Assembly: GCF_005503555.1 (NCBI RefSeq)
Contig: NZ_SCNG01000003.1
Location: forward strand, 1-64,000
Source of the DNA: Rudaea sp. 3F27F6
GTDB lineage: Bacteria; Pseudomonadota; Gammaproteobacteria; Xanthomonadales; Rhodanobacteraceae
Direction of reading: 5' to 3'
DNA length: 64,000 bases
The notes under the pieces were generated by a model. The model did not search any database, had not been told where the DNA came from, and was given only the letters and a program-made list of their open reading frames with translations. A program made the translations under genes and the position numbers. Of the stretch, positions 26,642 through 35,746 are shown piece by piece. The first letter of the stretch is position 1; every line of letters begins with the position of its first letter.

Positions 26642-28816
26642 GTGTCGATTGATCTGATTAATCCGAGTCCTGGCCGACGGCGCACGCCGGCAGTAGAGAT
26701 GAGCGTTCTCGCGCGCTGGGCGATATTTTTCACCGTCGCTGCGGTGTGCGTCGCAGTGATCTGGCTGCCGTTCGGCCTCGCCATGACCGGTTTGATCGAA
26801 GAGTGGGCCGAGCTCAGCAACATGGCGCGTCTGGGGCCGACGTTCTTCCTCGACCTCACGCATCCGATGTCGGACATATTGCGGCCATTGGGTCACCTTC
26901 CATTCGCGCTCGCCTATGTCTTCGGACCAGACTCCTTCGTGTCCTGGCATGTCCTGCTGATGCTCGCGCTGACTTTGAAAGGCTGTGCATCGAGTGAACT
27001 GGTTTTCCGCGCGAGCGGATCGCTGGTCGTCGCGCTCGTTGCGGGCGCCCTGGTCATCGTGTATCCGGCAGATACGATGCAGTTCCCGTTCCGGGCGCTG
27101 CATATCAACTGGTCGCTCACGCTGGGCCTACTGGCGTGCTGCGTCTACCTCGCGGCGTGGGATCGCGGCAGCAAGAGCACGCTGCTTGCCCTGGGCGCCG
27201 CAGCGCTGCTGCTCTCGGCGGCGCTCATGTATGAGGCCGCCCTGATTTGTTTGGCGATTCCTCTCTTGCTGGTCATCGCGCGCGACGGTGTGCACGGTTG
27301 TCTCAACGAGTTGCGCAGACGATTTGGCCTGTTGTTGATATGGGCTTCGGCGGGCGTGTTATATGGCGTCTACGCGTTTTGGATGTCCCACAAGGTCGCC
27401 ACGTATCAGGCCACCCTGCTCAACGGGCAAGGTTGGATTCCCGCACTCAAGAACGCGCTGCCGAAACTCTTCTCGGTTGGCATGGCGCGAGCTGTCTACG
27501 GCGGCTGGCTCGACGCGTTCAAAATGCTGGTCAGTGAATATCAAAGCTACGTCTATCTGGGCGTTGCCGTGTTTGCGCTGATAGGCCTGGTATGGATACT
27601 CACCCGCAAATACCAAGAAGTGGTTCCGAATCCGCTTCGTATCCTCCGGCTTGGCTGCATCGGTTTGGCCGCCGTTGCTCTGGGATATTTGCCGTATCTG
27701 CTGTCGATCTCACACGTGGCCGTCAGTCAGCGCACTTTTCTCTATGCCTCTTTTGGCGCTGCCGTTTTTTGGTGCACCCTGTTGCTGGCGGCGAGATTCG
27801 CTGCAACGGCTTTGTTCTGGTGCGTGGCTTCCGCGCTGCTGGCACTCGGACTTGGCGCACAGCTAGTTCAATTCCACCATTACGTGGGTATCGCTGAAGA
27901 ACAAAAACGCTTGCTGCGTGGCATCGTAGAGAATTTCGACGGCAGTTCGGAAAATAAGACCCTGATCGTGGTCGACCATAGCGGCTATCTCGGACAGACA
28001 TGGATGTTCGTCCCGACCAATTTGCGATTCGCGCTTGAATACATCTATGGGCGAAGATTGAAGCGGGTTTCAATTTGCCATGCGCAAATTTTGGAATGGG
28101 AAGATGTCGATCGGGACGGGCACAAGGGGGCCTGTGAGGAAACGAATGATGCATGGGTTTTTCGCGCAGCGGACGATTCGCCGATTGCCGACTGGCTGGT
28201 CGCGAAGAAAGATGCCGTAGTACTCGACGTCGATGTGGATGGGCGTGTGACCCCCAGATCGGCTATGCAAACGCACCGGACAAATCTGCAAAGCGGTCAA
28301 GATGTTTTCGCGCGCAGATACCGCGCCGTTCTTGTCGACAGTGACTGGAGCTTTTACGCAAGCTCATTCGGAGATGCGAGCGCGAGCGCGCGTTATGAGA
28401 GTAGTTTCGGACGTTGGTGGAGCATGACGCCTCCGATTCGGGGCTTTGGATGGCGTGGCATTGAATGGGACTTTACCCAGCCGTATCCGGTGACCTTCTC
28501 GTGGAAGATCGGTACGAACGCGGCCCTCTTTTTCGATCTCGCCCCGATCGAGACAGATTATTCGTTGCGCGTAGACTTCACGATGTTCGCCAGCGAGAAA
28601 ATCCACGACGCCACAAAGATCAGCCTCAATGGCCACGACGTCGAGTGTCGCTGGACAACGTTCTATCGATGCGAGGCGCGAGTGGCGCCAGGCGTTTTAC
28701 GCGCAGGCGTCAATCAGATCGGGTTCACGTCGCCGATCGATCCGGACTACTATGGGCTTTCGGTAAGCCTGCATTCGTTCAGTCTAGTACCACTTGGGCA
28801 AGGAACCGGAAAGTAA
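26642..28816 (+). CDS. large polytopic membrane protein with C-terminal soluble domain, function unknown
   Basis: This 724-aa protein has about 10-11 hydrophobic segments between residues 25 and 410 and then a hydrophilic, beta-rich domain (about 430-724). The general layout resembles GT-C glycosyltransferases or polysaccharide-modifying membrane proteins, but no family signature is certain; an Asp-rich motif in the first loop is not obvious. GTG 26642 has AGGGGG just upstream; ATG 26699 (MSVLARW) is an alternative. It lies between the acyltransferase and methyltransferase genes, which suggests a role in glycan modification. I do not recognise the gene. Confidence 0.7.
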   Translation: MSIDLINPSPGRRRTPAVEMSVLARWAIFFTVAAVCVAVIWLPFGLAMTGLIEEWAELSNMARLGPTFFLDLTHPMSDILRPLGHLPFALAYVFGPDSFVSWHVLLMLALTLKGCASSELVFRASGSLVVALVAGALVIVYPADTMQFPFRALHINWSLTLGLLACCVYLAAWDRGSKSTLLALGAAALLLSAALMYEAALICLAIPLLLVIARDGVHGCLNELRRRFGLLLIWASAGVLYGVYAFWMSHKVATYQATLLNGQGWIPALKNALPKLFSVGMARAVYGGWLDAFKMLVSEYQSYVYLGVAVFALIGLVWILTRKYQEVVPNPLRILRLGCIGLAAVALGYLPYLLSISHVAVSQRTFLYASFGAAVFWCTLLLAARFAATALFWCVASALLALGLGAQLVQFHHYVGIAEEQKRLLRGIVENFDGSSENKTLIVVDHSGYLGQTWMFVPTNLRFALEYIYGRRLKRVSICHAQILEWEDVDRDGHKGACEETNDAWVFRAADDSPIADWLVAKKDAVVLDVDVDGRVTPRSAMQTHRTNLQSGQDVFARRYRAVLVDSDWSFYASSFGDASASARYESSFGRWWSMTPPIRGFGWRGIEWDFTQPYPVTFSWKIGTNAALFFDLAPIETDYSLRVDFTMFASEKIHDATKISLNGHDVECRWTTFYRCEARVAPGVLRAGVNQIGFTSPIDPDYYGLSVSLHSFSLVPLGQGTGK

Positions 28817-29016
28817 GAGTGTTGAAGTTTTTCGCGCATAGGCGGCAGGTGACTGCCTCAACGTTCTTGAATACCGCGCATCCTGCCGGGTTTGTGCGGT
28901 GGAATTGCAGATGAGTAAAATTGCTTTGCGCGAAGCCGGCGACACGCCTATTTCGGCATCGATAACATCGATCGTCCAGCCGGCGCCTATGGGTCGATCG
29001 CAGGATCAAGAGAATT

Positions 29017-29691
29017 ATGGATAACGAATTCGATCGCTATGCCAAGAGCTACGATCAAGATCTTGTAGCTGCAATGCCGCCGGGAATGGAGGAGAGCGAA
29101 TACTTCGCCCGCTACAAGATTGAACATCTGGCCCGGAGGTGTGCCGGAAAGACAATTACGCGCATCCTGGACTTCGGCTGCGGAGCGGGAAGAAGTCTGA
29201 TCTTTCTCGCCGAGAAATTTCCACATTCGCAGATATTCGGGTTTGATCCATCCACTGAATCCGTGGATCTGGCCAAGGGACGCTGCGGAGCAGCGCATGT
29301 AACAAGTGACTGGCAACAGGTTGCGGAAGAAAAATACGATCTCATCCTTGCCGCAAACGTTTTCCACCACATACCTCGCGTGGAGATGCCGACACGGCTT
29401 TCGCAATGTGCGAATGTGCTGCAGCCCGGCGCCGCCATGGGCATATTCGAGCACAATCCGCTGAATCCGTTGACTCGCTACGTTTTCGAGCGATGCATTT
29501 TCGATCGCGATGCGGAGATGATTCCGCGCAATGTCCTGATGATGCAAGCCGCGGGCGCCGGACTGCGGGTAAGGAAGAAGGAATACACCTTGTTCTTTCC
29601 CAAGCCGCTCGCTGCTCTGCGGCCCATCGAGCACTGGCTCGGGTGGTTACCTCTCGGTGCGCAGTACTATCTGGAATTGACGAACAAGTAG
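29017..29691 (+). CDS. class I SAM-dependent methyltransferase
   Basis: This 224-aa protein has a canonical AdoMet-binding motif I, ILDFGCGAGRS (about residues 49-59), followed by FGFDPSTESVDLA (motif II acidic residue), YDLILAANVFHHI (motif IV/post) and LQPGAAMGIFEHNPLNP. It is soluble and of ordinary length. In a surface-glycan region it probably O- or N-methylates a sugar or chain end, but the target is not visible. A short frame upstream (28911-29024) overlaps its start by eight bases. Confidence 0.85.
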   Translation: MDNEFDRYAKSYDQDLVAAMPPGMEESEYFARYKIEHLARRCAGKTITRILDFGCGAGRSLIFLAEKFPHSQIFGFDPSTESVDLAKGRCGAAHVTSDWQQVAEEKYDLILAANVFHHIPRVEMPTRLSQCANVLQPGAAMGIFEHNPLNPLTRYVFERCIFDRDAEMIPRNVLMMQAAGAGLRVRKKEYTLFFPKPLAALRPIEHWLGWLPLGAQYYLELTNK

Positions 29692-29959
29692 TTAAACGCT
29701 GAACAATTGGATAAAACCGAGGGGGCCATTTGCGTCTGCGTGAGTTCGAAAAAAGTGGAACTGTTGAGCTTCCGTTACAAAATTTATTTGGAATCGACAT
29801 TGCCGTCGGAAAATTTTTGAGGCGCTTTCTCCGTATGGCTTCGTAAGGCGATTGGCTATCACACTTCCGTGGCCAGTCAAGTCGATACGAAGTGTGAATG
29901 CGACAATCTGAGTATCGGCGTACGTATAAGGCAGGCGGAGCCCTGCATCAGGTGAGTAT

Positions 29960-31741
29960 ATGAATTCTCAAGCAACGAAAAAGATTTCAGACGAATCAAT
30001 TCCGGTTGAGAAGGGGCTGCTGCAATATCTCATATCGGACTGGAGGTGGCTGATACTCGGTGCGATTTTCTCTTTTCAGTTCGCCAGCATTTTGCTGATG
30101 GGATGGCCTAACGGTCTGGTCCCATCCATTCGACTCCCGTATGTGTATGCCGGTGATGCCTTGTTTTTCCACTGGATGGCGCAGCGATCGATCGAGGGCT
30201 GGTATTTTATAAACGAGCGAAGCGGATTTCCTTTTGGGTCGACAACGTACGATTTTCCTAACTCCGATGCGGGTAGCTTTCTGATCTATAAGATTCTGGG
30301 AAATCTTACGGGTTCGGTTTTTTCGGCTGTGGATTTATATTTTCTCCTAAGCTTCCCCGTTATATTTATCACGGCGTTCATTGTTCTGAGGTCATTCGAC
30401 ATCAGAAAAATATACTGCGCGATGGCAGCAATTCTTTTCGCCTTTGCGCCATTTCATTTTTCGCGATTGATGTACGGGCACGATTTGTATCTTTGGTATT
30501 TTGGTATACCACTTTTTTTTTATTATGGAAAAAATCTTATTTATTATGGACAGACGCATTGGGGGCTGCGAAAACCAAGGCGGTTGATATCCCTTTTGTT
30601 TGTGGCGTTTTTGCTCAGTTCGTTTGGGATTTACTACGCATTTTTCGGAGCAATCGTGCTGCTCGTTTGTGGGATAGCGTCGAGCTTCAAGACCGTAACT
30701 TTTCGCCCGTTGAGAAATTCGCTGCTCTTCTGCGTGCTGATTTTCTCCGGCTGCGTACTGAACCTTTTGCCGAGTATCGTGTATCGACAAACACATGCCG
30801 TAAACCATGAGGTTGCGCAGCGAGTGCCGCTGCAGACTGAAGTGTATTCTTTGAAGATAATGACCCTGCTGCTGCCACAGCCGGATCATCGTGTTGAAGC
30901 GCTGAGGTCGTTCACCGCGATGTATAACTCGACTTTCCCTCTCGCCAATACAACGGCTTCCCTGGGAATCGTCGGCGTCATAGGTTTTCTGGCGATTCTG
31001 CTGTCGGTAGGGGCGGGCCTTGTTCAAAAACCGATTGGCCCGGCCTTTGGTGTAGCTGCCATGGTGGTTGTCTCTCTGCTGTTAATTTCAACGGTCGGAG
31101 GGTTTAATGTCTTGTTCGCAATCCTCGTAACGCCGTTGATTCGAGGCTGGGATCGAATAAGCATCTTTATTGAATTCGGTTCTATTTTAGCATTTTGCCT
31201 TTTGCTCGATGGGTGTGCCCGCATCAATCGAAGTTCATTTGTCGCATCACTATGTGCAATCGTGGCAACAATCGCGGGGCTTTGGGACCAGACACCCTCA
31301 TCATATCGCTCGGTTGTTGCCGCCGGATCCGCAGCGGCGGCTGTAGATGAAGAATTCATTCACCAGATAGAGGCATCAATGCCACCGGAGTCGGCGATCT
31401 ATCAATTGCCATATATGAGATTTCCAGACTTCGGGCCACTTCAGAAACTAGGCGGTTATGAGCTGGCTACCGGGTTCACCAACTCGAAAACCTTGCGTTG
31501 GAGTTTTGGCGGAATGCAGGGCAGAGAGGGGGATTTATTTTTCCGGGGGTTGGCAGAAAAGAGTGTGCCTGAGCAGATTGTTGCAATCCAAAATCTAGGC
31601 TTCTCTGGAATTTATATCGATCGCAGAGGATTCGCCGACAGAGGGGTGTCGATCATCGACGATTTCTCCCGCGCTATTGGATCGGCGCCGATATTAGAGA
31701 GATCGGATGGAAACGTTGTTTTCTTCAAGTTGACTCATTGA
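29960..31741 (+). CDS. AT-rich polytopic membrane protein, probable GT-C-like
   Basis: This 593-aa protein has about 11-12 hydrophobic helices (for example WLILGAIFSFQFASILLMGW, FPVIFITAFIVL, LLFVAFLLSSFGIYYAFFGA). A C-terminal soluble segment of about 150 residues follows (MPPESAIYQLPYMRFPDFGP, IQNLGFSGIYIDRRGF). Loop 1 contains YVYAGDALFFHWMAQ, with an acidic residue where GT-C enzymes carry their catalytic Asp. Local GC falls to roughly 25-45% in places, well below neighbouring genes, and this suggests horizontal acquisition. Its stop overlaps or abuts a GtrA gene. A periplasmic-facing glycosyltransferase acting on a polyprenyl-phosphate sugar is an inference. Confidence 0.72.
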   Translation: MNSQATKKISDESIPVEKGLLQYLISDWRWLILGAIFSFQFASILLMGWPNGLVPSIRLPYVYAGDALFFHWMAQRSIEGWYFINERSGFPFGSTTYDFPNSDAGSFLIYKILGNLTGSVFSAVDLYFLLSFPVIFITAFIVLRSFDIRKIYCAMAAILFAFAPFHFSRLMYGHDLYLWYFGIPLFFYYGKNLIYYGQTHWGLRKPRRLISLLFVAFLLSSFGIYYAFFGAIVLLVCGIASSFKTVTFRPLRNSLLFCVLIFSGCVLNLLPSIVYRQTHAVNHEVAQRVPLQTEVYSLKIMTLLLPQPDHRVEALRSFTAMYNSTFPLANTTASLGIVGVIGFLAILLSVGAGLVQKPIGPAFGVAAMVVVSLLLISTVGGFNVLFAILVTPLIRGWDRISIFIEFGSILAFCLLLDGCARINRSSFVASLCAIVATIAGLWDQTPSSYRSVVAAGSAAAAVDEEFIHQIEASMPPESAIYQLPYMRFPDFGPLQKLGGYELATGFTNSKTLRWSFGGMQGREGDLFFRGLAEKSVPEQIVAIQNLGFSGIYIDRRGFADRGVSIIDDFSRAIGSAPILERSDGNVVFFKLTH

Positions 31742-31782
31742 AGAATGCTAGCTATCAAGGTAGATCAAACATTGATGTTCGC

Positions 31783-32160
31783 ATGATGTGGAAAAATCTA
31801 CTAATAAAATATTCCGTTGCTGGCTTGGCTAACAGCGCCGTAGGCTATGCGGTAATATTTTCCTGCATGTTTCTCGGAATGAGCGCGACGCTCAGCAATG
31901 TGCTCGGCTATTTGGTCGGCTTGGTACTTTCGTATGTGCAGTTTCGCTTCTTTGTTTTTCAATCAAACAATCATTCTGGCCGAGAGATTGTTCGCTTTTT
32001 TGTCGGATTTTTGATTGCGTTCTCTGCAAATTTTTGTGTGCTGAAAGCTCTTTTGGAGGCCGGCTGGAATCCGTTTTTGTCGCAAATTATTTCTTGCGCA
32101 GTCTATGTGATTGTTGGATTTGTAATTAACTCGAAGTTTGTCTTTTCGAAGAAAATCTGA
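31783..32160 (+). CDS. GtrA-family membrane protein (copy 1)
   Basis: This 125-aa protein has four transmembrane helices in the GtrA/DPMS pattern: KYSVAGLANSAVGYAVIF, NVLGYLVGLVLSYVQFRFFVF, FFVGFLIAFSANFCVL and ISCAVYVIVGFVINSKFVF. GtrA proteins are proposed flippases or partners for polyprenyl-phosphate-linked sugars. ATG 31783 gives the normal family length; an in-frame TTG at 31738 that overlaps the previous stop by four bases is an alternative and would imply translational coupling. The gene is AT-rich like its upstream neighbour and converges on a GT2 gene. Confidence 0.83.
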   Translation: MMWKNLLIKYSVAGLANSAVGYAVIFSCMFLGMSATLSNVLGYLVGLVLSYVQFRFFVFQSNNHSGREIVRFFVGFLIAFSANFCVLKALLEAGWNPFLSQIISCAVYVIVGFVINSKFVFSKKI

Positions 32161-32161
32161 G

Positions 32162-32180
32162 CTATTTTTGATTAAAAACC
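32162..32180. terminator. AT-rich hairpin between convergent gtrA and GT2 genes
   Basis: TTTTT-GATT-AAAAA lies in the 25-bp space between the convergent stops. The stem is short and A/T only, so termination here is tentative. Confidence 0.25.
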
Positions 32181-32185
32181 AGTTT

Positions 32186-33124
32186 TCACGTGATCTCCCG
32201 AATTACAAATTGGGGCTTTTTGTTGACCTTGAGATAGGTCCTGCCCAAGTACTCTCCGACCACGCCAAGGCAAAAAGTCTGCAGGCCGCCGACGAGAAGA
32301 ATCACAGCGATTAGCGACGTCCATCCTGCCGGCAACTCCGGATGCAGCAGCTTATTGAGGACGACCAGGGCAACGGCGACCAAGCTCAGGAAGGTCAAGA
32401 TCATGCCGAGCGCCGTTGCGAGACGAAGCGGGAACACGGAAAAGCTCGTCGCCATCTTCAGCCACAACGATATCGATCTGCGCAGGTTGTAATTGCCTTT
32501 GCCTTCAAGCCGTTCTTGATGCTGGATGGAAATGACGTGCACGTTGTGCGTAATGTCGAGAATGAGGCCGTCCACGTAGGCGAACGGTCCGTCGTATTGC
32601 ACGACTTGCCGGGCGATATCCCCATGCAACGCTTTGAACGACGATAGATACAGTCCGCGCGGTTTCTTCAGCAAAATTCCCGCGACCCGATCATTGAACC
32701 AACTGCCGATTCTCTTCCACGCCGCATGCTGGCGGTTCTCATAGCGCGTGTAGCACACATCGAAACCCGAGCGGATCGCGTCATCGAGGCGCAGGATGGA
32801 CTCCGGCGGATGTTGCAGATCGTCATCCATGATTACGACGACTTCGCCCGTTGCCTGCGACAAACCGGCCATAGTGGCGTTGTGCTGACCGACATTCTTG
32901 GCCAGTCGGATGCCTTTTACAAAAGCGTGTTCCTGCGCGAGCTGCCGAATCACTTTCCAACTGTCGTCCGGGCTGGCGTCGTTTACCAGGATCAGTTCAA
33001 AACGATGCGAAGTACCGGCCATGGCATCGGCTACTTTAGCTACCAGATGCGGAAGGATCTTCTCGCTTCGATACACGGGTACGACTATCGAGGTATCGAT
33101 GAGGGGCAGATTCGGGTCAGGCAT
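32186..33124 (-). CDS. GtrB/DPM-like family 2 glycosyltransferase
   Basis: This 312-aa protein has a GT2 (GT-A) domain with SIVVPVYRSE (12-21), VNDASPDDS (48-56) and the DxD-type motif MDDDLQHPPE (99-108). Two C-terminal transmembrane helices follow (about 230-290) and end in LGVVGEYLGRTYLKVNKKPQF. This is the GtrB/ArnC/DPM1 pattern: transfer of a sugar from a nucleotide donor to undecaprenyl phosphate on the cytoplasmic side. ATG 33124 was chosen because the family start begins there; the frame is open upstream inside the epimerase gene. It overlaps that gene by eight bases. Confidence 0.9.
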   Translation of the reverse strand: MPDPNLPLIDTSIVVPVYRSEKILPHLVAKVADAMAGTSHRFELILVNDASPDDSWKVIRQLAQEHAFVKGIRLAKNVGQHNATMAGLSQATGEVVVIMDDDLQHPPESILRLDDAIRSGFDVCYTRYENRQHAAWKRIGSWFNDRVAGILLKKPRGLYLSSFKALHGDIARQVVQYDGPFAYVDGLILDITHNVHVISIQHQERLEGKGNYNLRRSISLWLKMATSFSVFPLRLATALGMILTFLSLVAVALVVLNKLLHPELPAGWTSLIAVILLVGGLQTFCLGVVGEYLGRTYLKVNKKPQFVIREIT

Positions 33125-33806
33125 AGTACTTTTCCAATGTTCTGAGCAGATAGCCGTCGTCGAACGATATGCCGCATCTGCGTATGGACTCGGCAATTGT
33201 CGAGGTGTCGATGTGATATTCGGCGCCTTTTTCGATTGAATTGAACACCGCCGCGTGCTGCGTCGTTGCTTCCAGGGCGGCGACGATCTCCTCCATCGAA
33301 TAGTCGCGGCTGTTGGCGATGTTGACGAAGTCGTGGTCGCCGCTCCCCTGCTCGATAAGGTCGACGGTGATCTTGGCGACGTCTTCAACATCAATGATAT
33401 TGCGTCGAGCGAACCGCCATAGATCGAATCGTTCGGAACGCACGATCCTCGCGTACAGATAGTTCAGTATCGTGTGCGGATTCGGTGTACTGCCTGCTAC
33501 TTGGGGTAGCCGGGCGATAAGGAACCTGCGGCGCCGGCGCACCAATGCTTCGAGCTCGAATTTGTGCCGCGTATAGCGGTTGTCGACAGATCCTGGATCG
33601 ACAATGCTGCAGGTACTGAAATAAACGAACAGTTTGCTGTCCGGCGTATCCGCTAGGGTAGCTTGCAGCCGCGAGGAATCGCGTTGGTATTCGGACTCAT
33701 ACGAGCAGGATGAATTCGAGACTCCGGCTGCATATACGCACACATCCTTCAGCGAGGCCCGAACTGGAATGAATGCTCTTGCGAGGAGACCGGAGCCGAT
33801 AATCAT
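33117..33806 (-). CDS. short NAD-dependent epimerase/reductase-like protein
   Basis: This 229-aa Rossmann protein begins MIIGSGLLARAF, a compact nucleotide-binding glycine motif. VYFSTCSIVD and YTRHKFELE supply a YxxxK-like pair (Tyr-Thr-Arg-His-Lys), and INVED-like NIIDVEDVAKI follows. At 229 aa it is shorter than typical extended SDR sugar epimerases (about 310), lacking part of the N-terminal fold, but it reads as an intact frame. It overlaps the GT2 gene by eight bases and could supply or modify the sugar that GT2 loads on the lipid. Exact substrate unknown. Confidence 0.75.
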   Translation of the reverse strand: MIIGSGLLARAFIPVRASLKDVCVYAAGVSNSSCSYESEYQRDSSRLQATLADTPDSKLFVYFSTCSIVDPGSVDNRYTRHKFELEALVRRRRRFLIARLPQVAGSTPNPHTILNYLYARIVRSERFDLWRFARRNIIDVEDVAKITVDLIEQGSGDHDFVNIANSRDYSMEEIVAALEATTQHAAVFNSIEKGAEYHIDTSTIAESIRRCGISFDDGYLLRTLEKYYA

Positions 33807-33984
33807 GCAGAATCCCTGGTTGCACTATCCAAGACGTCGTCGTTGACCGCCGTCACTTCCTGATTTGCACAAAAACGATAGCCATTTGCGCGGCCGATAG
33901 CTAGTCGGCGTGTGGGTGCTGCTCGAGCGCAGATTTAGGCGCCCGATGTCTTGAAACGTCGAATTGCTCTCGATATCAGGATTT

Positions 33985-34443
33985 CTATCGTTTGCCGTCC
34001 GCTGCCGTTGCAGAAGAAAAGGAAAGATACTTGTGCCCGAGAAAGCTGGTGAACACGGGTACTGCGATGCCTACCGCATGGGCAATTTCGTGCGAATGCC
34101 ACGAAATACTCATGGCGGGCAGAACGTAGTTGGCAAGCAAGAGGCTGATCAATACGGTTTGTGCCAGTGCAGCGAGATTCACGGTGAGGAACCAGAGTAT
34201 CTGCTTGCGCACCGGCTGATTCGATTTGGGGAAGACATAGCGGCGAAAGAGCACAAAGGCCACAGCGAACCCGATCAAATATGCCAGCACGACGGAGAGC
34301 GCGAACGTCAACCACTGGTTCAACACGATGCGCGAGCAGAAATTGATTGCCGCCGCTGCGCCTCCGGTAAACAGAAAGCGCAGGAATTCCCGCGGCGTAC
34401 GTGCTCTCGGAATTTCCACCTCGTTGACTTCGATGCGATCCAT
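33985..34443 (-). CDS. GtrA-family membrane protein (copy 2)
   Basis: This 152-aa protein has a charged N-terminal tail (MDRIEVNEVEIPRARTPRE) and then four hydrophobic helices in the GtrA pattern: FLRFLFTGGAAAAINFCSRI, LAYLIGFAVAFVLFRRYVF, LWFLTVNLAALAQTVLISLL and VGIAVPVFTSFLGHKYLSF. ATG 34443 follows the FAD-protein stop by seven bases, so the two are probably cotranscribed. A role in translocating or presenting a polyprenyl-linked sugar is the family proposal. This is the second GtrA within 2.7 kb. Confidence 0.85.
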   Translation of the reverse strand: MDRIEVNEVEIPRARTPREFLRFLFTGGAAAAINFCSRIVLNQWLTFALSVVLAYLIGFAVAFVLFRRYVFPKSNQPVRKQILWFLTVNLAALAQTVLISLLLANYVLPAMSISWHSHEIAHAVGIAVPVFTSFLGHKYLSFSSATAADGKR

Positions 34444-34450
34444 TGGAGTT

Positions 34451-35746
34451 CTACGATGCCACCAATCGTGCCAGTTCCAGTCCCACTTTAACGCTTTCGC
34501 TGATCGATCGGTCCTCCGGATAGTAGTAGGACGTATCGGCCATATAGAGTCCGTTGATCGGCGTGCGCATCGGCGGCAGCATCGCCGAGAATCCCGGCGG
34601 GCAGATCGTCTGGGCGAAGTCGTAGCGATGGCAGTGGCTCGCGAGCACCCAGTCCGGCTTGAACGCAGGATTGAGTTTCGGCAGGTAGCCAAGCGTTTCG
34701 TCGATGAAAGACTGGTTGTCGCGCGCGTACTTGGGATGCGTCTTCGGCATGTAGAACGGCGCGTAGACGATCGTCGTCCCCGCTCCCGGATTGAGGTTGG
34801 AGTATTCGATCACGCCGGGAATCTCGATACTCTCGTCGCAGATGTTCATCCAGAAGTTCTCGCTCAACGGCTGCTTCAGCTTGAGGATGACGCAGGCGAC
34901 CGGGATGTTCTTGATCGCGCGGATTCGTGCAGCGAATTCTTCGGGCAGGTCGGGCACAAGAGCAGGCACGTACTGGATCGGTGCCGTGCTGACGACATTG
35001 TCGACCGCGCTCTCCGCCCCGGCAACGACGATGCCGCGAACTTTGCCCGAGCCATCGGTCGTGACTTTCTCAATACCCGAGCGCAGATGAATACGGCCTC
35101 CGAGCGACTCGATGCGAGCGCGCATCGCTTCGAGCAAGGTGGACGAACCGCCTTCGAGATAGCCGAGCGATTCATTGAACAGATTGCGTCGCGATAGCGC
35201 AACGCGCTTGATTCGCGTGCCTAACCACGCTGCCGAAAGCTGATCGCTCAGCTCGTAGAACTTGAGATAGAACAGCCGCTCCCAGAGCACTTTGTACGCG
35301 CGCTCGCCCAGCCAGGACTTCAGCCACGGCAATGCGCCGATCTTGTCGAGCGCAGTCCAGTCGCTGACGCTCTTAGTCTTCATCACCTGTAGCGCGTAGC
35401 GGAATTTCTCGATCAAGCCCAGACCATCGAAGCGCAACAGCGCTTGCGGCGTGCCCCATTTGTACAGGCGGCCATTCCAGTAGAAACCCATCTTGGTATC
35501 GGTCCAATGGAGACGATCGGACAGCCCCAGTTCGCCGAGCAGGTCGAATAGCGGATAGTCGGTCTTGCAGATGAAGTGGTAGTAGCGCTCGATCGCGAGG
35601 CCGTCGAAATTGAAATGCGCGGACATGCCACCAATTCGGTCGTCGCGCTCGTAGATGTCGACCTCATGGCCGGCCTTGAGCAATTCGAGCGCACAGATCA
35701 GGCCCATTGGGCCAGCGCCGATGACGGCCGTCGTAGTTTTTTTCAT
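34451..35746 (-). CDS. FAD-dependent oxidoreductase (amine-oxidase/UGM-like fold)
   Basis: This 431-aa protein starts with a dinucleotide-binding motif, VIGAGPMGLICALELLKAG, then YERDDRIGGMSAHF, the GG doublet that contacts FAD in amine oxidases and UDP-galactopyranose mutases. The C-terminal NGLYMADTSYYYPEDRSISE segment closes the FAD site. The middle (KFYELSDQLSAAWLGTRIKR) is family-specific. Such proteins recur in polysaccharide loci but the reaction is not established. It could be a sugar mutase, desaturase or oxidase. It lies between GtrA and a GT-C-like protein. Confidence 0.8.
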   Translation of the reverse strand: MKKTTTAVIGAGPMGLICALELLKAGHEVDIYERDDRIGGMSAHFNFDGLAIERYYHFICKTDYPLFDLLGELGLSDRLHWTDTKMGFYWNGRLYKWGTPQALLRFDGLGLIEKFRYALQVMKTKSVSDWTALDKIGALPWLKSWLGERAYKVLWERLFYLKFYELSDQLSAAWLGTRIKRVALSRRNLFNESLGYLEGGSSTLLEAMRARIESLGGRIHLRSGIEKVTTDGSGKVRGIVVAGAESAVDNVVSTAPIQYVPALVPDLPEEFAARIRAIKNIPVACVILKLKQPLSENFWMNICDESIEIPGVIEYSNLNPGAGTTIVYAPFYMPKTHPKYARDNQSFIDETLGYLPKLNPAFKPDWVLASHCHRYDFAQTICPPGFSAMLPPMRTPINGLYMADTSYYYPEDRSISESVKVGLELARLVAS

